Notes: generated from the sequence alone by a model not told the origin. A stretch of DNA of 64,000 nt from Lewinellaceae bacterium (GCA_020636135.1 JACJYK010000001.1:1474501-1538500); one strand, 5' to 3'; shown: positions 33,704-42,716, counted from the first letter of the stretch. Numbers and translations are program-made.

Positions 33704-35012
33704 TAAATGGTACCACTGGTTAAACAATCCGGTGCTTGCTTTGCAGGGTTACCAGGCCAGCCAGCAGATCCTTAGTCTGGCATTTAGCATTTTGCTGGCC
33801 AAAGTTTTACAGGACACCGCCCAGATCGGATTCTTTGAGATGCTGGTTTTTCTGGCATTTCTGCTGACTTATTTTTGGATGACCGGAGTAAGTCAGTCTT
33901 TTATGAGGAGTACCGACGCAGAAGATCCCGACCGCTATGGCAAATGGCTGTTTACTTATCTTTTTATGATGGCCCTGAATGTCCTGGTTTTCGGGTTGTT
34001 GTACCTGGGCCGTGGTCGTTTTCTGCCTTTTTTGCTCGGACAAACCCATGTTCCTTACCTGGCAGAATATTCCCTCTACCTGCTATTGACCATACCCACA
34101 CTGGCTTTACCGTTGCTCTGGGTCCTGGAACGAAAGGCATGGCACATCTGGTGGTTTGCAGCAGGCTCCTGGCTGCTTAAGTTTTTGGCGATGGCCATTC
34201 CGTTGCTCCTGGGCTGGGGGCTGCAGTCGGGTATCCGCTGGCTGATTGGGGCCGGTTTTTTGATGCAACTATCCCTATTGACTGTATTATGGAAACGGAG
34301 ATTTGCTATTAAAAAATGGAGATGGTTCCGGTTGATCGGGCAGGGTAGTTTGCCACTTATTCTCTATGCCTTGATCGGGGCATTGGCGATGGCGATTGAT
34401 TCGGTATTAATTGGCCGGTATTACGCAGACGAACGCATTTTTGCCATATTCCGCTATGGATCAAAAGAACTCCCTTTTGTCGGAGCCCTGGTGGGTGCCT
34501 TGATCCAATCGGTCTTGCCCCTTTATTACCGTGATGAACAGTCAGGAAACCATGCTCTTCGTGAGGGGAGTCTAAAACTGATCCATGTCTTGTTTCCACT
34601 TTGCATAGTACTGGTGTGGATCAATCCATGGCTTTTTCCGCAATTGTTCTCTTCAGCTTTTGCGGAAAGTGCATTTTTATTCAATATTTATCTCCTAACC
34701 CTGGTCCCGAGGTTGTGGCTGGTGCATACCGTTTTCATTGCCAGGCACCAACATCGCGCTATGGTATTGATTTCGGCTTCGGAGCTGGTAATCAATGTTG
34801 TGGTCAGCATTCTGGCGATGCAATGGATGGGTATGTTCGGCGTAGCAGTCGGTACGGTGGTAGCCTATCTGTACGAGAAAGTTATGATGAGTATCGTAAT
34901 TGGGAGGCAGGGAGTTGCCCTGAACTCCATTGTTCCTACCAGGCTATTCACGGGATATAGCCTGTTATTGATCACTTCGGTCGTGGCCGTTTGGATGCTT
35001 TGGCATGGATGA
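33663..35012 (+). CDS. Polysaccharide/oligosaccharide flippase-like membrane protein (MATE/Wzx superfamily)
   Basis: The integral membrane protein of up to 449 residues has about 12 predicted transmembrane helices and very few charged residues outside the loops. The paired-helix pattern and YADERIFAIFRYGSKELPFVGALVGALIQSVLPLYYRD resemble Wzx-type flippases, which move lipid-linked glycans across the inner membrane. There is no ATG near the beginning, so the start is a TTG (33663 or 33684) or GTG/other codon. The N-terminus is uncertain by a few residues. It overlaps both neighbours (41 nt and 8 nt), indicating one transcript from 32360 to prmC. Confidence 0.8.
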   Translation: MALTKHRLLLRRIDKWYHWLNNPVLALQGYQASQQILSLAFSILLAKVLQDTAQIGFFEMLVFLAFLLTYFWMTGVSQSFMRSTDAEDPDRYGKWLFTYLFMMALNVLVFGLLYLGRGRFLPFLLGQTHVPYLAEYSLYLLLTIPTLALPLLWVLERKAWHIWWFAAGSWLLKFLAMAIPLLLGWGLQSGIRWLIGAGFLMQLSLLTVLWKRRFAIKKWRWFRLIGQGSLPLILYALIGALAMAIDSVLIGRYYADERIFAIFRYGSKELPFVGALVGALIQSVLPLYYRDEQSGNHALREGSLKLIHVLFPLCIVLVWINPWLFPQLFSSAFAESAFLFNIYLLTLVPRLWLVHTVFIARHQHRAMVLISASELVINVVVSILAMQWMGMFGVAVGTVVAYLYEKVMMSIVIGRQGVALNSIVPTRLFTGYSLLLITSVVAVWMLWHG

Positions 35013-35844
35013 GTTGATTAAAGACCGGAGTTCATGGAAAGCTTGGTTTGACAGCCAGGAGCTTGTGGTTTCACCCAGGGAAGTCACCTGGTACGAGCGC
35101 AGTTTGTGGGAAGATGTGGTCATGCCAATCTTAGCGAATGGACAAAAGGTTACAACCTCGATGTTGATGCCTTACATAGAAAAACTGCGACAAGGCGTCC
35201 CTCTTGCCTATGTGTGCGGACGGATTTATTTCTTTGGACTCCCTTTCCAGGTGGAACCTGGTGTACTCATTCCCCGTCCGGAAACAGAAGAACTGGTTGC
35301 CTGGATTCTGGAAGATCACCCCGCCGGTAAGCTATCTCTTCTGGATATCGGCAGTGGGTCAGGGGTGATTCCGGTAACTTTGAAAAAAAAACGGCCAGAA
35401 TGGAACCTTTACGGGATGGAAAAAAGTAATGATGCCCTGCAGATATCGAAGCGGAACGAAGCATTAAACCGTGTTATCATAAATTGGATTCATGCTGACC
35501 TTTTTGATCCCACGGCTCTTATGCACCCGACCAGGATGGATGTGGTCGTGAGTAATCCTCCTTACATTCCGTTGAATGAACGCCCCATGATGGGAGAATC
35601 CACGTTGCGGTATGAGCCGGAAGAAGCACTCTTCGTGGATGGGGATGATCCGCTGCGTTTTTACCGGAAAATACTGCAGGTTGCTGAAACCACCGGTGCT
35701 GGTTGGGTCTACTTTGAATTGAATGAATTTCTCACCGGCAATTATCAAAACTGGGTTGCATCCTGTCTTGGTTGGGAGGCAACGTTCAAATTGGACATGC
35801 AGGGAAAGACACGCATGTTGCGCATGATCAGAAAGCCGGTTTAA
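35005..35844 (+). CDS. prmC: Peptide chain release factor N5-glutamine methyltransferase
   Basis: The 279-residue SAM-dependent methyltransferase modifies the GGQ glutamine of RF1 and RF2. Visible are the helical N-terminal domain with PLAYVCGRIYFFGLPFQVEPGVLIPRPETEELV, the SAM-binding LLDIGSGSGVIPVTL and the catalytic NPPY motif in VVSNPPYIPLNE. The start overlaps the flippase by 8 nt. The stop codon overlaps that of the convergent SUI1 gene in a TTAA. Confidence 0.95.
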   Translation: MDELIKDRSSWKAWFDSQELVVSPREVTWYERSLWEDVVMPILANGQKVTTSMLMPYIEKLRQGVPLAYVCGRIYFFGLPFQVEPGVLIPRPETEELVAWILEDHPAGKLSLLDIGSGSGVIPVTLKKKRPEWNLYGMEKSNDALQISKRNEALNRVIINWIHADLFDPTALMHPTRMDVVVSNPPYIPLNERPMMGESTLRYEPEEALFVDGDDPLRFYRKILQVAETTGAGWVYFELNEFLTGNYQNWVASCLGWEATFKLDMQGKTRMLRMIRKPV

Positions 35845-36209
35845 CCACCTCCTTTCTTGGTGTCTTTGTAACCGAGTTTTAGCAGGTGCTCAACAGATTT
35901 GGTAACCTGATCGCCCTGCAGGATGATTTCCCCATCTTTCGCACTTCCGCCAACACCACACAGCTGCTTTAATGTTTTTCCAATACCGGAAAGTTCGTTT
36001 TCCGGCAACGACTCTAACCCCTTGATTACGGTTGCAGTCTTGCCGCCGCGGTGCTTTTTCTCCAGGATTACCCGAACTCTAAGCCCCAGGTCTTTCGATC
36101 CTTCCTCTTCTTCACCCAGCAGGCCGCTGAATAACGACCCCATTGTCTCCGGATGGGTAGTGTATACCAGAGCATGGTCTCCGGATTTTTGGTTCTTATT
36201 CTTTTTCAT
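35841..36209 (-). CDS. SUI1/eIF1-like translation factor (YciH family)
   Basis: The chosen start at 36209 gives a 122-residue protein. An in-frame ATG at 36236 exists. The C-terminal SUI1 domain (residues about 40-115) has the RVRVILEKKHRGGKTATVIKGL strand-helix core and CGVGGSAKDGEIILQGDQ, both typical of YciH and eIF1. Bacterial YciH binds the 30S subunit and influences initiation fidelity and stress translation. The N-terminal 40 residues are charged and probably disordered. The start overlaps the end of the upstream beta-lactamase-fold gene by 14 nt. Confidence 0.9.
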   Translation of the reverse strand: MKKNKNQKSGDHALVYTTHPETMGSLFSGLLGEEEEGSKDLGLRVRVILEKKHRGGKTATVIKGLESLPENELSGIGKTLKQLCGVGGSAKDGEIILQGDQVTKSVEHLLKLGYKDTKKGGG

Positions 36210-37311
36210 CAGGCTTTTTTCTTTTCCAGGAATCATTGATCATTCGCAAAATTAATAAACCCAGATCATTCGTCTCTTCCGGAGACTGGCCCAGGATCAT
36301 CACTGCCGTTTGGGTGGCCGGTACAAATCCCAGATAAGCTTTGTGCCCTCCGGTTTGTCCGCTGTGGGTGTAGATCTGACTTCTGCGCACCGGTTTTAAA
36401 ACATACCAACCTCCTGCCATATCGATCCGGCCACGCAAATGGGTTTTCAGAGTGGGTTGGAACAAATTTTCAAAGCGGGGATCTCCAGCATGATTCAGCA
36501 ACCAATGGGCGTAATGCATCAGGTCATTCATGGTGCCCGAAAGGCCGAGTGAAGCCTGATAGGCAGGCACATGCCAAGGAATGGCCACTATGCCATTGCG
36601 TCGGTAGCCGGTAGCTGTGACTTCGGGCTTCGGCGTTATTATTCCCGTGTTGATCAGGCCTAAACCATTACAAAAATCATTGATCTGGGCTTCGTAAGGC
36701 TGGTCAAAAAGCATTTCCAGTGCAGCCTGGATCATGGCATACGGATGGGGGCTGTAACGAAATGTCCCGGGCTTGAAGGGAATCCTGGAAATTGCTGAAA
36801 TGAGATCTGGAAAAGCAATGTTACCATATGGATTGTCAGGGGATTGGTCGGCTGCCAGTCCGGGAATTACCCTGGGAAGCCCGGTGGCATATTGAAAACA
36901 TTGCCTCCAGGTAACCTCCTTCCAAGTCCCCGGCAATGATATCCCGCTGATGGCTATCGGATCGTCTAAATCCAAATTTCCTTTGTCAGCAAGTTCTGTT
37001 AAGTAATGCGCTGTAAATACCTGACTCAATCCACCCAGCTCGAAAACCATATCGCCATTCAAACTATCGGCTGGCGTGCCCGGATAGTCCAGGATCCAAT
37101 GGCGGTCTCCGTCAATGATTCCAATGATAAATCCATGATGATTTCCGGTGGGGATATCTGTGTCGTACCGGATGATTCGATCGATTTGCCCTCGTAGTGA
37201 TTGGTAGCTGATCGCATCCTGACCCATGCCCTGCTGTATAAAAAAAGTTACCAGCAGCAAGGCTATTAAATTTTTGCATTTGAATCGGACCTGGATCACC
37301 ATATCATTCAT
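36196..37311 (-). CDS. Beta-lactamase-fold serine hydrolase homologue lacking the SxxK residues (probable pseudoenzyme)
   Basis: The 371-residue exported protein has a signal peptide ending near GMGQ and the class C/penicillin-binding fold of the beta-lactamase family (MVFELGGLSQVFTAHYL, YATGLPRV, GTFRYSPHPYAMI, YTHSGQTGGHKAYLGF). The family normally has a catalytic Ser and Lys in SxxK where this protein reads G94-L-S-Q97. The YxN motif reads Y186-S-P188. Only the HxG motif (H316-S-G318) is kept. It therefore probably binds rather than hydrolyses its ligand. Length and reading frame are intact, so this is not simply a broken gene. Confidence 0.85.
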   Translation of the reverse strand: MNDMVIQVRFKCKNLIALLLVTFFIQQGMGQDAISYQSLRGQIDRIIRYDTDIPTGNHHGFIIGIIDGDRHWILDYPGTPADSLNGDMVFELGGLSQVFTAHYLTELADKGNLDLDDPIAISGISLPGTWKEVTWRQCFQYATGLPRVIPGLAADQSPDNPYGNIAFPDLISAISRIPFKPGTFRYSPHPYAMIQAALEMLFDQPYEAQINDFCNGLGLINTGIITPKPEVTATGYRRNGIVAIPWHVPAYQASLGLSGTMNDLMHYAHWLLNHAGDPRFENLFQPTLKTHLRGRIDMAGGWYVLKPVRRSQIYTHSGQTGGHKAYLGFVPATQTAVMILGQSPEETNDLGLLILRMINDSWKRKKPDEKE

Positions 37312-37404
37312 GAACGTCCGGGTTGTTCAATAGATTATTGAAGATGCTTCGATAAATTAGCCAATCCATGAAAGTGAAAAGAGGGCAATATCTGATTCGC
37401 AACG

Positions 37405-37412
37405 TACTTTTG
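37405..37412 (+). promoter_or_regulatory. -7 box TACTTTTG for the transporter-hydrolase pair
   Basis: This exact TAnnTTTG ends 24 nt before ATG 37437. Confidence 0.5.
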
Positions 37413-37436
37413 ATGTAGCAGGAAAAGGAATGATCT

Positions 37437-38234
37437 ATGGAAATACATAAACAATGGTATACCAATAAAGCCACATTGCTATTTATGATCCTTGGTGGTT
37501 TTTTCATCACCAATGCATTGATCGCAGAACTGATCGGTATCAAGATATTTTCATTGGAAAAGTTGTTTGGGTTGCAGCCTTTCAACATGACTTTGTTTGG
37601 CGTGACCGGATTGGGCTTTGATCTGACAGCGGGTGTCATTTTGTGGCCGGTGGTTTTCATCATGACGGACATTATCAACGAATATTTCGGACGTCGTGGG
37701 GTACAGATGCTTTCCTGGATGGCCGTCGTTATGATTCTTTATGCTTTCCTGATGTTCTTTCTGGGCATCCATCTTCCTGCCAACGACTGGTGGCAGTCCC
37801 AGAGTGGTATCGTGGAAGCCAGCCCGGAGCGTTCCATTCCCAATATGGACCTGGCATTTAAAAAGATCTTCGGTCAGGGGCTATGGATCATCATTGGCTC
37901 CATGGTGGCATTTCTTCTGGGGCAGTTGGTGGATGTGGTTGTCTTTCACTGGATACGAAAAAGAACTGGTGAAAAATACATGTGGCTGCGTGCTACCGGA
38001 TCCACACTGGTATCCCAGTTCATTGATAGTTTTGTGGTTTTGATCGTAGCCTTTTACATTGGTTCCAACTGGGATTTGGTCCGGGTTTTGGCCATAGGGT
38101 GCGTCAACTATATGTATAAATCGGTCATGGCGGTCATCCTGACACCGCTGATTTATCTGGGCCACGATATGATTGAGCGCTTTTTAGGTCACGACCTGGC
38201 TCATGAATTAAAAACCCTGGCCGCAAATCAATAG
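37437..38234 (+). CDS. Queuosine precursor transporter (YhhQ/VUT family)
   Basis: The 265-residue integral membrane protein has about six to seven transmembrane helices. The conserved family features are FFITNALIAELIGIKIF near the N-terminus, the ILWPVVFIMTDIINEYFGRR motif and the late segment TLVSQFIDSFVVLIVAFYIG. E. coli YhhQ imports the queuosine precursors preQ0 and preQ1 for tRNA modification. It starts 24 nt after a good -7 box and is followed 6 nt later by the CtlX-type gene, so the two are co-transcribed. No other queuosine gene lies in the window. Confidence 0.9.
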   Translation: MEIHKQWYTNKATLLFMILGGFFITNALIAELIGIKIFSLEKLFGLQPFNMTLFGVTGLGFDLTAGVILWPVVFIMTDIINEYFGRRGVQMLSWMAVVMILYAFLMFFLGIHLPANDWWQSQSGIVEASPERSIPNMDLAFKKIFGQGLWIIIGSMVAFLLGQLVDVVVFHWIRKRTGEKYMWLRATGSTLVSQFIDSFVVLIVAFYIGSNWDLVRVLAIGCVNYMYKSVMAVILTPLIYLGHDMIERFLGHDLAHELKTLAANQ

Positions 38235-38240
38235 ATAGCT

Positions 38241-39167
38241 ATGGAGTCAGTCATTACAGATACGGTCATGATGATCCGTCCGGCTCATTTTGGTTTCAAT
38301 GAAGAGACGGCGGCTAATAATGCCTTTCAACGGCATGAAACACAGCGTTCGCAGGCAGAAGTTGAGGTGCAGGCACGGACAGAGTTTGACGCTTTCGTAC
38401 GCCGGCTTCAGGCAAGCGACATCCGCGTGAAAGTTATTGCGGATACCGCTGAACCGGTTAAACCGGATGCGGTGTTTCCGAATAACTGGATCAGTTTTCA
38501 TGCAAATGGCAAGATCATTACTTATCCGATGTTTTCGTCCATCCGGCGTCAGGAGCGTCGCCCGGATATTGTCCAGTCTATCCAGAAGGAGTTCGGATAC
38601 AAGACGGTGGTCGATTACAGCCATTGGGAGAAAGACGGGAAGTTTCTGGAAGGCACCGGAAGCATGCTTTTCGAGCGCCGTGAGGGGTGGGCATTTGCTT
38701 GTGTCAGCCCCCGGACACATCCGGATCTTTTTAAGTTGTTTTGCCGGGAACAGGGGTTTCAGCCGGTGTTATTTGAGGCTGAAGACGGGCAGGGACAGCT
38801 TATATATCACACCAATGTCATGATGGCAATGGGGGAGACGTATGCCGTAATTTGTCTTGATGCAATTCCCGGATCCAGTGACCGTGAGCAGGTTACCTCA
38901 TCCCTTAAAAAGTCTGGAAAATCCATCATTGAGATCAGCCTTGAGCAGGTAAATTCCTTCGCCGGGAATATGCTTTTAGTCCGCAACAAACATGGGATTC
39001 GCTACCTGATTATGTCGGAACAAGCTTTCCTTTCGCTGAACTCAAGTCAGATCAATTTGCTGGAAAAAGATGTCTCCATATTACAGGCTCCCATTTATAC
39101 CATTGAGAAGTTGGGTGGAGGAAGTGTCCGTTGCATGTTGGCCGAGGTTTTTTTGCCAAAAAAATAA
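38241..39167 (+). CDS. ctlX: Citrulline/arginine deiminase-like hydrolase (CtlX family)
   Basis: The 308-residue enzyme has the pentein (amidinotransferase) fold. The expected catalytic set is present: Asp76 in KPDAVFPNNW, Glu137 in FLEGTGS, His190 in YHTNVMM and the nucleophile Cys298 in GGGSVRCML. CtlX of Francisella converts citrulline to ornithine, and other members deiminate guanidino compounds, so the exact substrate is inference. The last codons and stop lie inside one copy of a 19-nt direct repeat. It is co-transcribed with the upstream transporter. Confidence 0.88.
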   Translation: MESVITDTVMMIRPAHFGFNEETAANNAFQRHETQRSQAEVEVQARTEFDAFVRRLQASDIRVKVIADTAEPVKPDAVFPNNWISFHANGKIITYPMFSSIRRQERRPDIVQSIQKEFGYKTVVDYSHWEKDGKFLEGTGSMLFERREGWAFACVSPRTHPDLFKLFCREQGFQPVLFEAEDGQGQLIYHTNVMMAMGETYAVICLDAIPGSSDREQVTSSLKKSGKSIIEISLEQVNSFAGNMLLVRNKHGIRYLIMSEQAFLSLNSSQINLLEKDVSILQAPIYTIEKLGGGSVRCMLAEVFLPKK

Positions 39168-39198
39168 TTTTGAGTGGGCTTTTTTGCCAAAAAAATAA
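39149..39198. repeat. Two copies of a 19-nt direct repeat, period 31
   Basis: TTTTTTGCCAAAAAAATAA occurs at 39149-39167 and again, identical, at 39180-39198. The first copy contains the ctlX stop codon. Each copy can form a short A/T stem. A related GCCAAAA-AAA-TTTTGGC hairpin lies before the next receptor at 42826-42842. Confidence 0.85.
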
Positions 39199-39227
39199 AG
39201 CATTAACCACTATAAATTAGTTCTTTA

Positions 39228-39253
39228 AATATTAACAATACGTTAATATTAAC
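39228..39253. promoter_or_regulatory. Operator-like inverted repeat upstream of the first Oar-like receptor
   Basis: Arms AATATTAAC (39228-39236) and GTTAATATT (39242-39250) are perfect complements over 9 bp with a 5-nt spacer. The right arm continues with AAC, so a second 12-bp palindrome is formed at 39242-39253. The repeat ends 25 nt before the -7 box, where the missing -33 element should be. It is a good candidate activator site. Confidence 0.5.
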
Positions 39254-39278
39254 TATATAAATGTATCTGCATTCTCCC

Positions 39279-39286
39279 TAGCTTTG
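39279..39286 (+). promoter_or_regulatory. -7 box TAGCTTTG for the first Oar-like receptor
   Basis: This exact TAnnTTTG ends 33 nt before ATG 39320. There is no TTG at -33. The inverted repeat at 39228-39253 occupies that region instead. Confidence 0.6.
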
Positions 39287-39319
39287 CTGCCGAACTAATC
39301 TCAATTCAAATATTCAGTC

Positions 39320-42300
39320 ATGAGAATTTCCACCATTAAATTCTTAGGCAGATACAAGCTAGGCATGTGTCTCCTGATCATCGGTTTTTTGACCTTGGGT
39401 TCGAACCTCAGCGCCCAGGTTACCACCTCCTCCATGGTGGGGAGAGTAATAGACGAGAACAAAGAGCCCCTTATTGGAGCTACCGTAATCGCCGTACATA
39501 CTCCATCGGGAACCCGATATGGGACGGTGACGAATGATGATGGCCGTTTTACCATTCCTACCATGCGTATCGGCGGGCCGTACCAGGTATCCGTAAGCTA
39601 TACAGGTTATGAGGATATTGTTCAGGACAATATTTACCTGAGCCTGGGAACTGCCACCAACCTGGATTTCACCATGCATACCGAAGTAATGGTAATTGAA
39701 GGCGTGGTGATCACCTCAAGCCGTAGTGATGTCTTCAGCTCGGATCGTACCGGAGCTGCTACAACCATTACGGCAGATCAGTTGAATACCCTACCTACCG
39801 TCAGCCGGAACTTCCTTGATTTTACGAGGCTGACACCTCAGGCCAGAGGGTCTTCCATTGGAGGCCAGGACAACCGTTTAAACAATATTACCATCGACGG
39901 CTCCCTGCTGAACAACAGTTTCGGTCTGGCCGGCGAACCTGGTGGACGGACTGGTATTGCACCCATTTCACTGGACGCTATCGAAGAGGTACAAGTAAAC
40001 ATTGCACCATTTGATGTGCGCCAATCCGGATTTATCGGCGGTGGCATCAATGCTGTAACCCGTTCCGGTACCAACGAATTTACCGGTTCTGCATTTTACA
40101 CCTGGCGGAACCAGAATCTCACCGGTATCCATGCCGGGGAGACCACGCTCATCCGGGATCAGAACCAATTTACCAACAAGCAATATGGATTTCGCCTCGG
40201 TGGCCCGATCATCAAGAACAAACTTTTCTTTTTTACCAGCGTAGAATTGGAAAGACGGGCCAGCCCTTATCAGGATATTGCCAATAAAGGAAACGACCCG
40301 GTAGAAGGAAATACGACCCGGGTACTGGAATCAGATCTGAAAGCGGTTTCCGATTTTCTTAACACCAACTTTGGTTATGAGACCGGCATTTACCAGGGAT
40401 ACGATCTGAATACCACCGGAGATAAATACCTGGCAAAACTGGACTGGAACGTCAACGATAAAAACAAATTCAGTCTGCGCTTTAACCGGCTGGATTCGGA
40501 GGCCGATCAGCTTATTTCCAACTCCACATCACTTGGATTCGGGAATCGCCGGACCAACGGCCGGGCCATGAGTTATCGAAATTCCAACTACATCATTTTT
40601 GATAAGATCACGTCGGTAATCGGTGAACTCAATACACTGTTTAGCAACAAGCTATCCAATAACTTCATTGCCGGCTGGACTTTCCAGAATGAAGATCGTG
40701 GCACCTACGGTACCTTTTTCCCATTAATAGAAATCCAGAAAGAGGGCCAAACGTACATTTCTACCGGTTTTGAGCCATTTACACCCAATAACCAGTTGGA
40801 ATATACCACCTATCAGTTGCAGGATAACCTGTCCTGGTATTTGAACAAGCATACACTGACTGCAGGACTTAATATTGAGCGATTGAAATTCCGTAACGTA
40901 TTTTTCCCCGGCGCACAAGGGGTTTTTGTTTACAACAGCCTGGAAGACTTTTACAGCGATCTGACGGATGCAAAAGCCAACCCGAACCGGACCGTATCAC
41001 CTGTGGAATTGCGTCGGTTCCAATACCGGTATTCGGCATTGCCCGGCGGGGCTGAACCCGAACAACCTACCCGGGTAACCTACGGCGGGCTCTACCTGCA
41101 GGATGAAATGGCTGTCAGTAGTAAGCTGATGGTCACAGCCGGTATCCGCATGGACGTGCCTATTTTTGATGACACCGGATTTGAAAACCCTGAGGTATTG
41201 ACGCAAACTTATCGGGATCCGAGTGGCAATCCATTGAAAGTGAGTACAAAGAAACTTCCGGATCCTCAGTTTTTATTCTCACCCCGTGTTGGATTTAACT
41301 GGGATATGAGAGGTGATCGCACCGCCCAGCTCCGTGGTGGATCCGGTATCTTCACCGGCCGGCCGGCATTCGTCTGGATTTCCAACGTTGTAGGCAATAA
41401 CGGTGTACTTACCGGTTTTGAACAGATCGATAAGACCACCACACGGCCATTTACGACGGACCCAGGCAAATTCATTACCAATCCATCTTTGCCTTCTTCT
41501 TATAACATTGACCTGGTTGACAATAACTTTAAATTTCCCCAGGTATGGCGTTCAAACCTGGCGTTGGACAAAAGACTACCTGGAGATTTTGTAGGTACCC
41601 TTGAGCTGATCTATAGCAAAGACATCAATGGGATCAGCTATTGGAATATCAACCAGGAGAGCGCATCAGGCACCTTTACAGGCCCGGACAAACGTCCTAC
41701 ATTTCCTGGGTTGGGACTTTCTGGAACGAATCTGAATAACGCCATCCGGATCAATGATAATGTGACCGGAGCCGTATACCTTACCAATGAGAACATTGGT
41801 TCTGCGCTTAACTTCACCGCATCTCTGGAGAAACGATTTAGTGATGGTTGGTTTACCAAAGTTGCTTACAATTTCGGTTCTGCCCAGAACCTGGTCGATG
41901 CTGGTTCCATTGCAAGTGGATCATACAACAGCATCGTGAGCGTTAACGGTAATAACTATCCTGACCTGGGTTATTCTTCCAACGACCAGCGCCATCGTCT
42001 TTTCGGAGCCATCTCCTACCGTTTTGAATACCTGAAATTCGGTGCAACGCAATTGGGTTTGTTCATTAACGGTGCAACGCAAGGACGGTTCTCCTATGTG
42101 TATAACCAGGACATGAACGGAGACGGGATCAATGGAAACGACCTGATCTTCGTACCGAACAATGCCAGTGAGTTGACGTTTGTAGATTTTACCAGTAATG
42201 GAGTGACCTTTACTGCAGCACAACAAGCTGCCGCATTCGATAAATACATCGACCAGGATGCTTACCTCAGCACCCGCCGTGGTCAGTATGCAGAACGCAA

Positions 42301-42637
42301 TGGAGCACTGCTTCCCTGGTTATGGAGAGCAGATTTTTCATTTTTGCAAGAGTTTTATGTGAACACCGGTGGTAAACGGAATACCCTGCAGTTCCGTGCA
42401 GATATTCTCAATTTTACCAACCTGCTTAACAAGAGCTGGGGTGTATCAGATAAAGTGATCAACAGTCGTCCATTGTCTTTCTCGGGTGTTACCGGAGAAG
42501 GAGCGCCAAGCTATAAAATGGTTACCACCGGATCTGGTACTTCTACCAAACTGTTGGATCAAACGTTACAAAAAGATGCCATTTTCGCCTCGGATACCTA
42601 CAGTATCCAATTTGGAATCCGGTATCTGTTCAATTAA
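39320..42637 (+). CDS. TonB-dependent outer-membrane receptor, Oar-like (first of a tandem pair)
   Basis: The 1105-residue protein has a signal peptide ending at NLSAQ and a carboxypeptidase-regulatory-like domain (residues about 33-115, GRVIDENKEPLIGATVIAVHTPSGTRYGTV in parts). A plug region covers 135-250 with FLDFTRLTPQARGSSIGGQDNRLNNITIDG. A long barrel follows, ending in SIQFGIRYLFN. The size and plug style match Oar-like TonB receptors, whose substrates are mostly unknown; some are linked to T9SS or protease uptake. It is monocistronic, with its own promoter and a strong terminator at 42682-42716. The receptor at 43444 is a clear paralogue. Confidence 0.93.
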   Translation: MRISTIKFLGRYKLGMCLLIIGFLTLGSNLSAQVTTSSMVGRVIDENKEPLIGATVIAVHTPSGTRYGTVTNDDGRFTIPTMRIGGPYQVSVSYTGYEDIVQDNIYLSLGTATNLDFTMHTEVMVIEGVVITSSRSDVFSSDRTGAATTITADQLNTLPTVSRNFLDFTRLTPQARGSSIGGQDNRLNNITIDGSLLNNSFGLAGEPGGRTGIAPISLDAIEEVQVNIAPFDVRQSGFIGGGINAVTRSGTNEFTGSAFYTWRNQNLTGIHAGETTLIRDQNQFTNKQYGFRLGGPIIKNKLFFFTSVELERRASPYQDIANKGNDPVEGNTTRVLESDLKAVSDFLNTNFGYETGIYQGYDLNTTGDKYLAKLDWNVNDKNKFSLRFNRLDSEADQLISNSTSLGFGNRRTNGRAMSYRNSNYIIFDKITSVIGELNTLFSNKLSNNFIAGWTFQNEDRGTYGTFFPLIEIQKEGQTYISTGFEPFTPNNQLEYTTYQLQDNLSWYLNKHTLTAGLNIERLKFRNVFFPGAQGVFVYNSLEDFYSDLTDAKANPNRTVSPVELRRFQYRYSALPGGAEPEQPTRVTYGGLYLQDEMAVSSKLMVTAGIRMDVPIFDDTGFENPEVLTQTYRDPSGNPLKVSTKKLPDPQFLFSPRVGFNWDMRGDRTAQLRGGSGIFTGRPAFVWISNVVGNNGVLTGFEQIDKTTTRPFTTDPGKFITNPSLPSSYNIDLVDNNFKFPQVWRSNLALDKRLPGDFVGTLELIYSKDINGISYWNINQESASGTFTGPDKRPTFPGLGLSGTNLNNAIRINDNVTGAVYLTNENIGSALNFTASLEKRFSDGWFTKVAYNFGSAQNLVDAGSIASGSYNSIVSVNGNNYPDLGYSSNDQRHRLFGAISYRFEYLKFGATQLGLFINGATQGRFSYVYNQDMNGDGINGNDLIFVPNNASELTFVDFTSNGVTFTAAQQAAAFDKYIDQDAYLSTRRGQYAERNGALLPWLWRADFSFLQEFYVNTGGKRNTLQFRADILNFTNLLNKSWGVSDKVINSRPLSFSGVTGEGAPSYKMVTTGSGTSTKLLDQTLQKDAIFASDTYSIQFGIRYLFN

Positions 42638-42681
42638 GCCCATGGCATAGAATTAAACGATTCTGGTCCATTACAAGTAAG

Positions 42682-42716
42682 AAAGAGCTGCTTTTAATAA
42701 AAGCGGCTCTTTTTTT
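42682..42716 (+). terminator. Rho-independent terminator after the first Oar-like receptor
   Basis: A 14-bp stem (AAAGAGCTGCTTTT paired with AAAAGCGGCTCTTT, one U-G pair) with a 3-nt loop is followed by a T run at 42710-42716. Confidence 0.9.
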
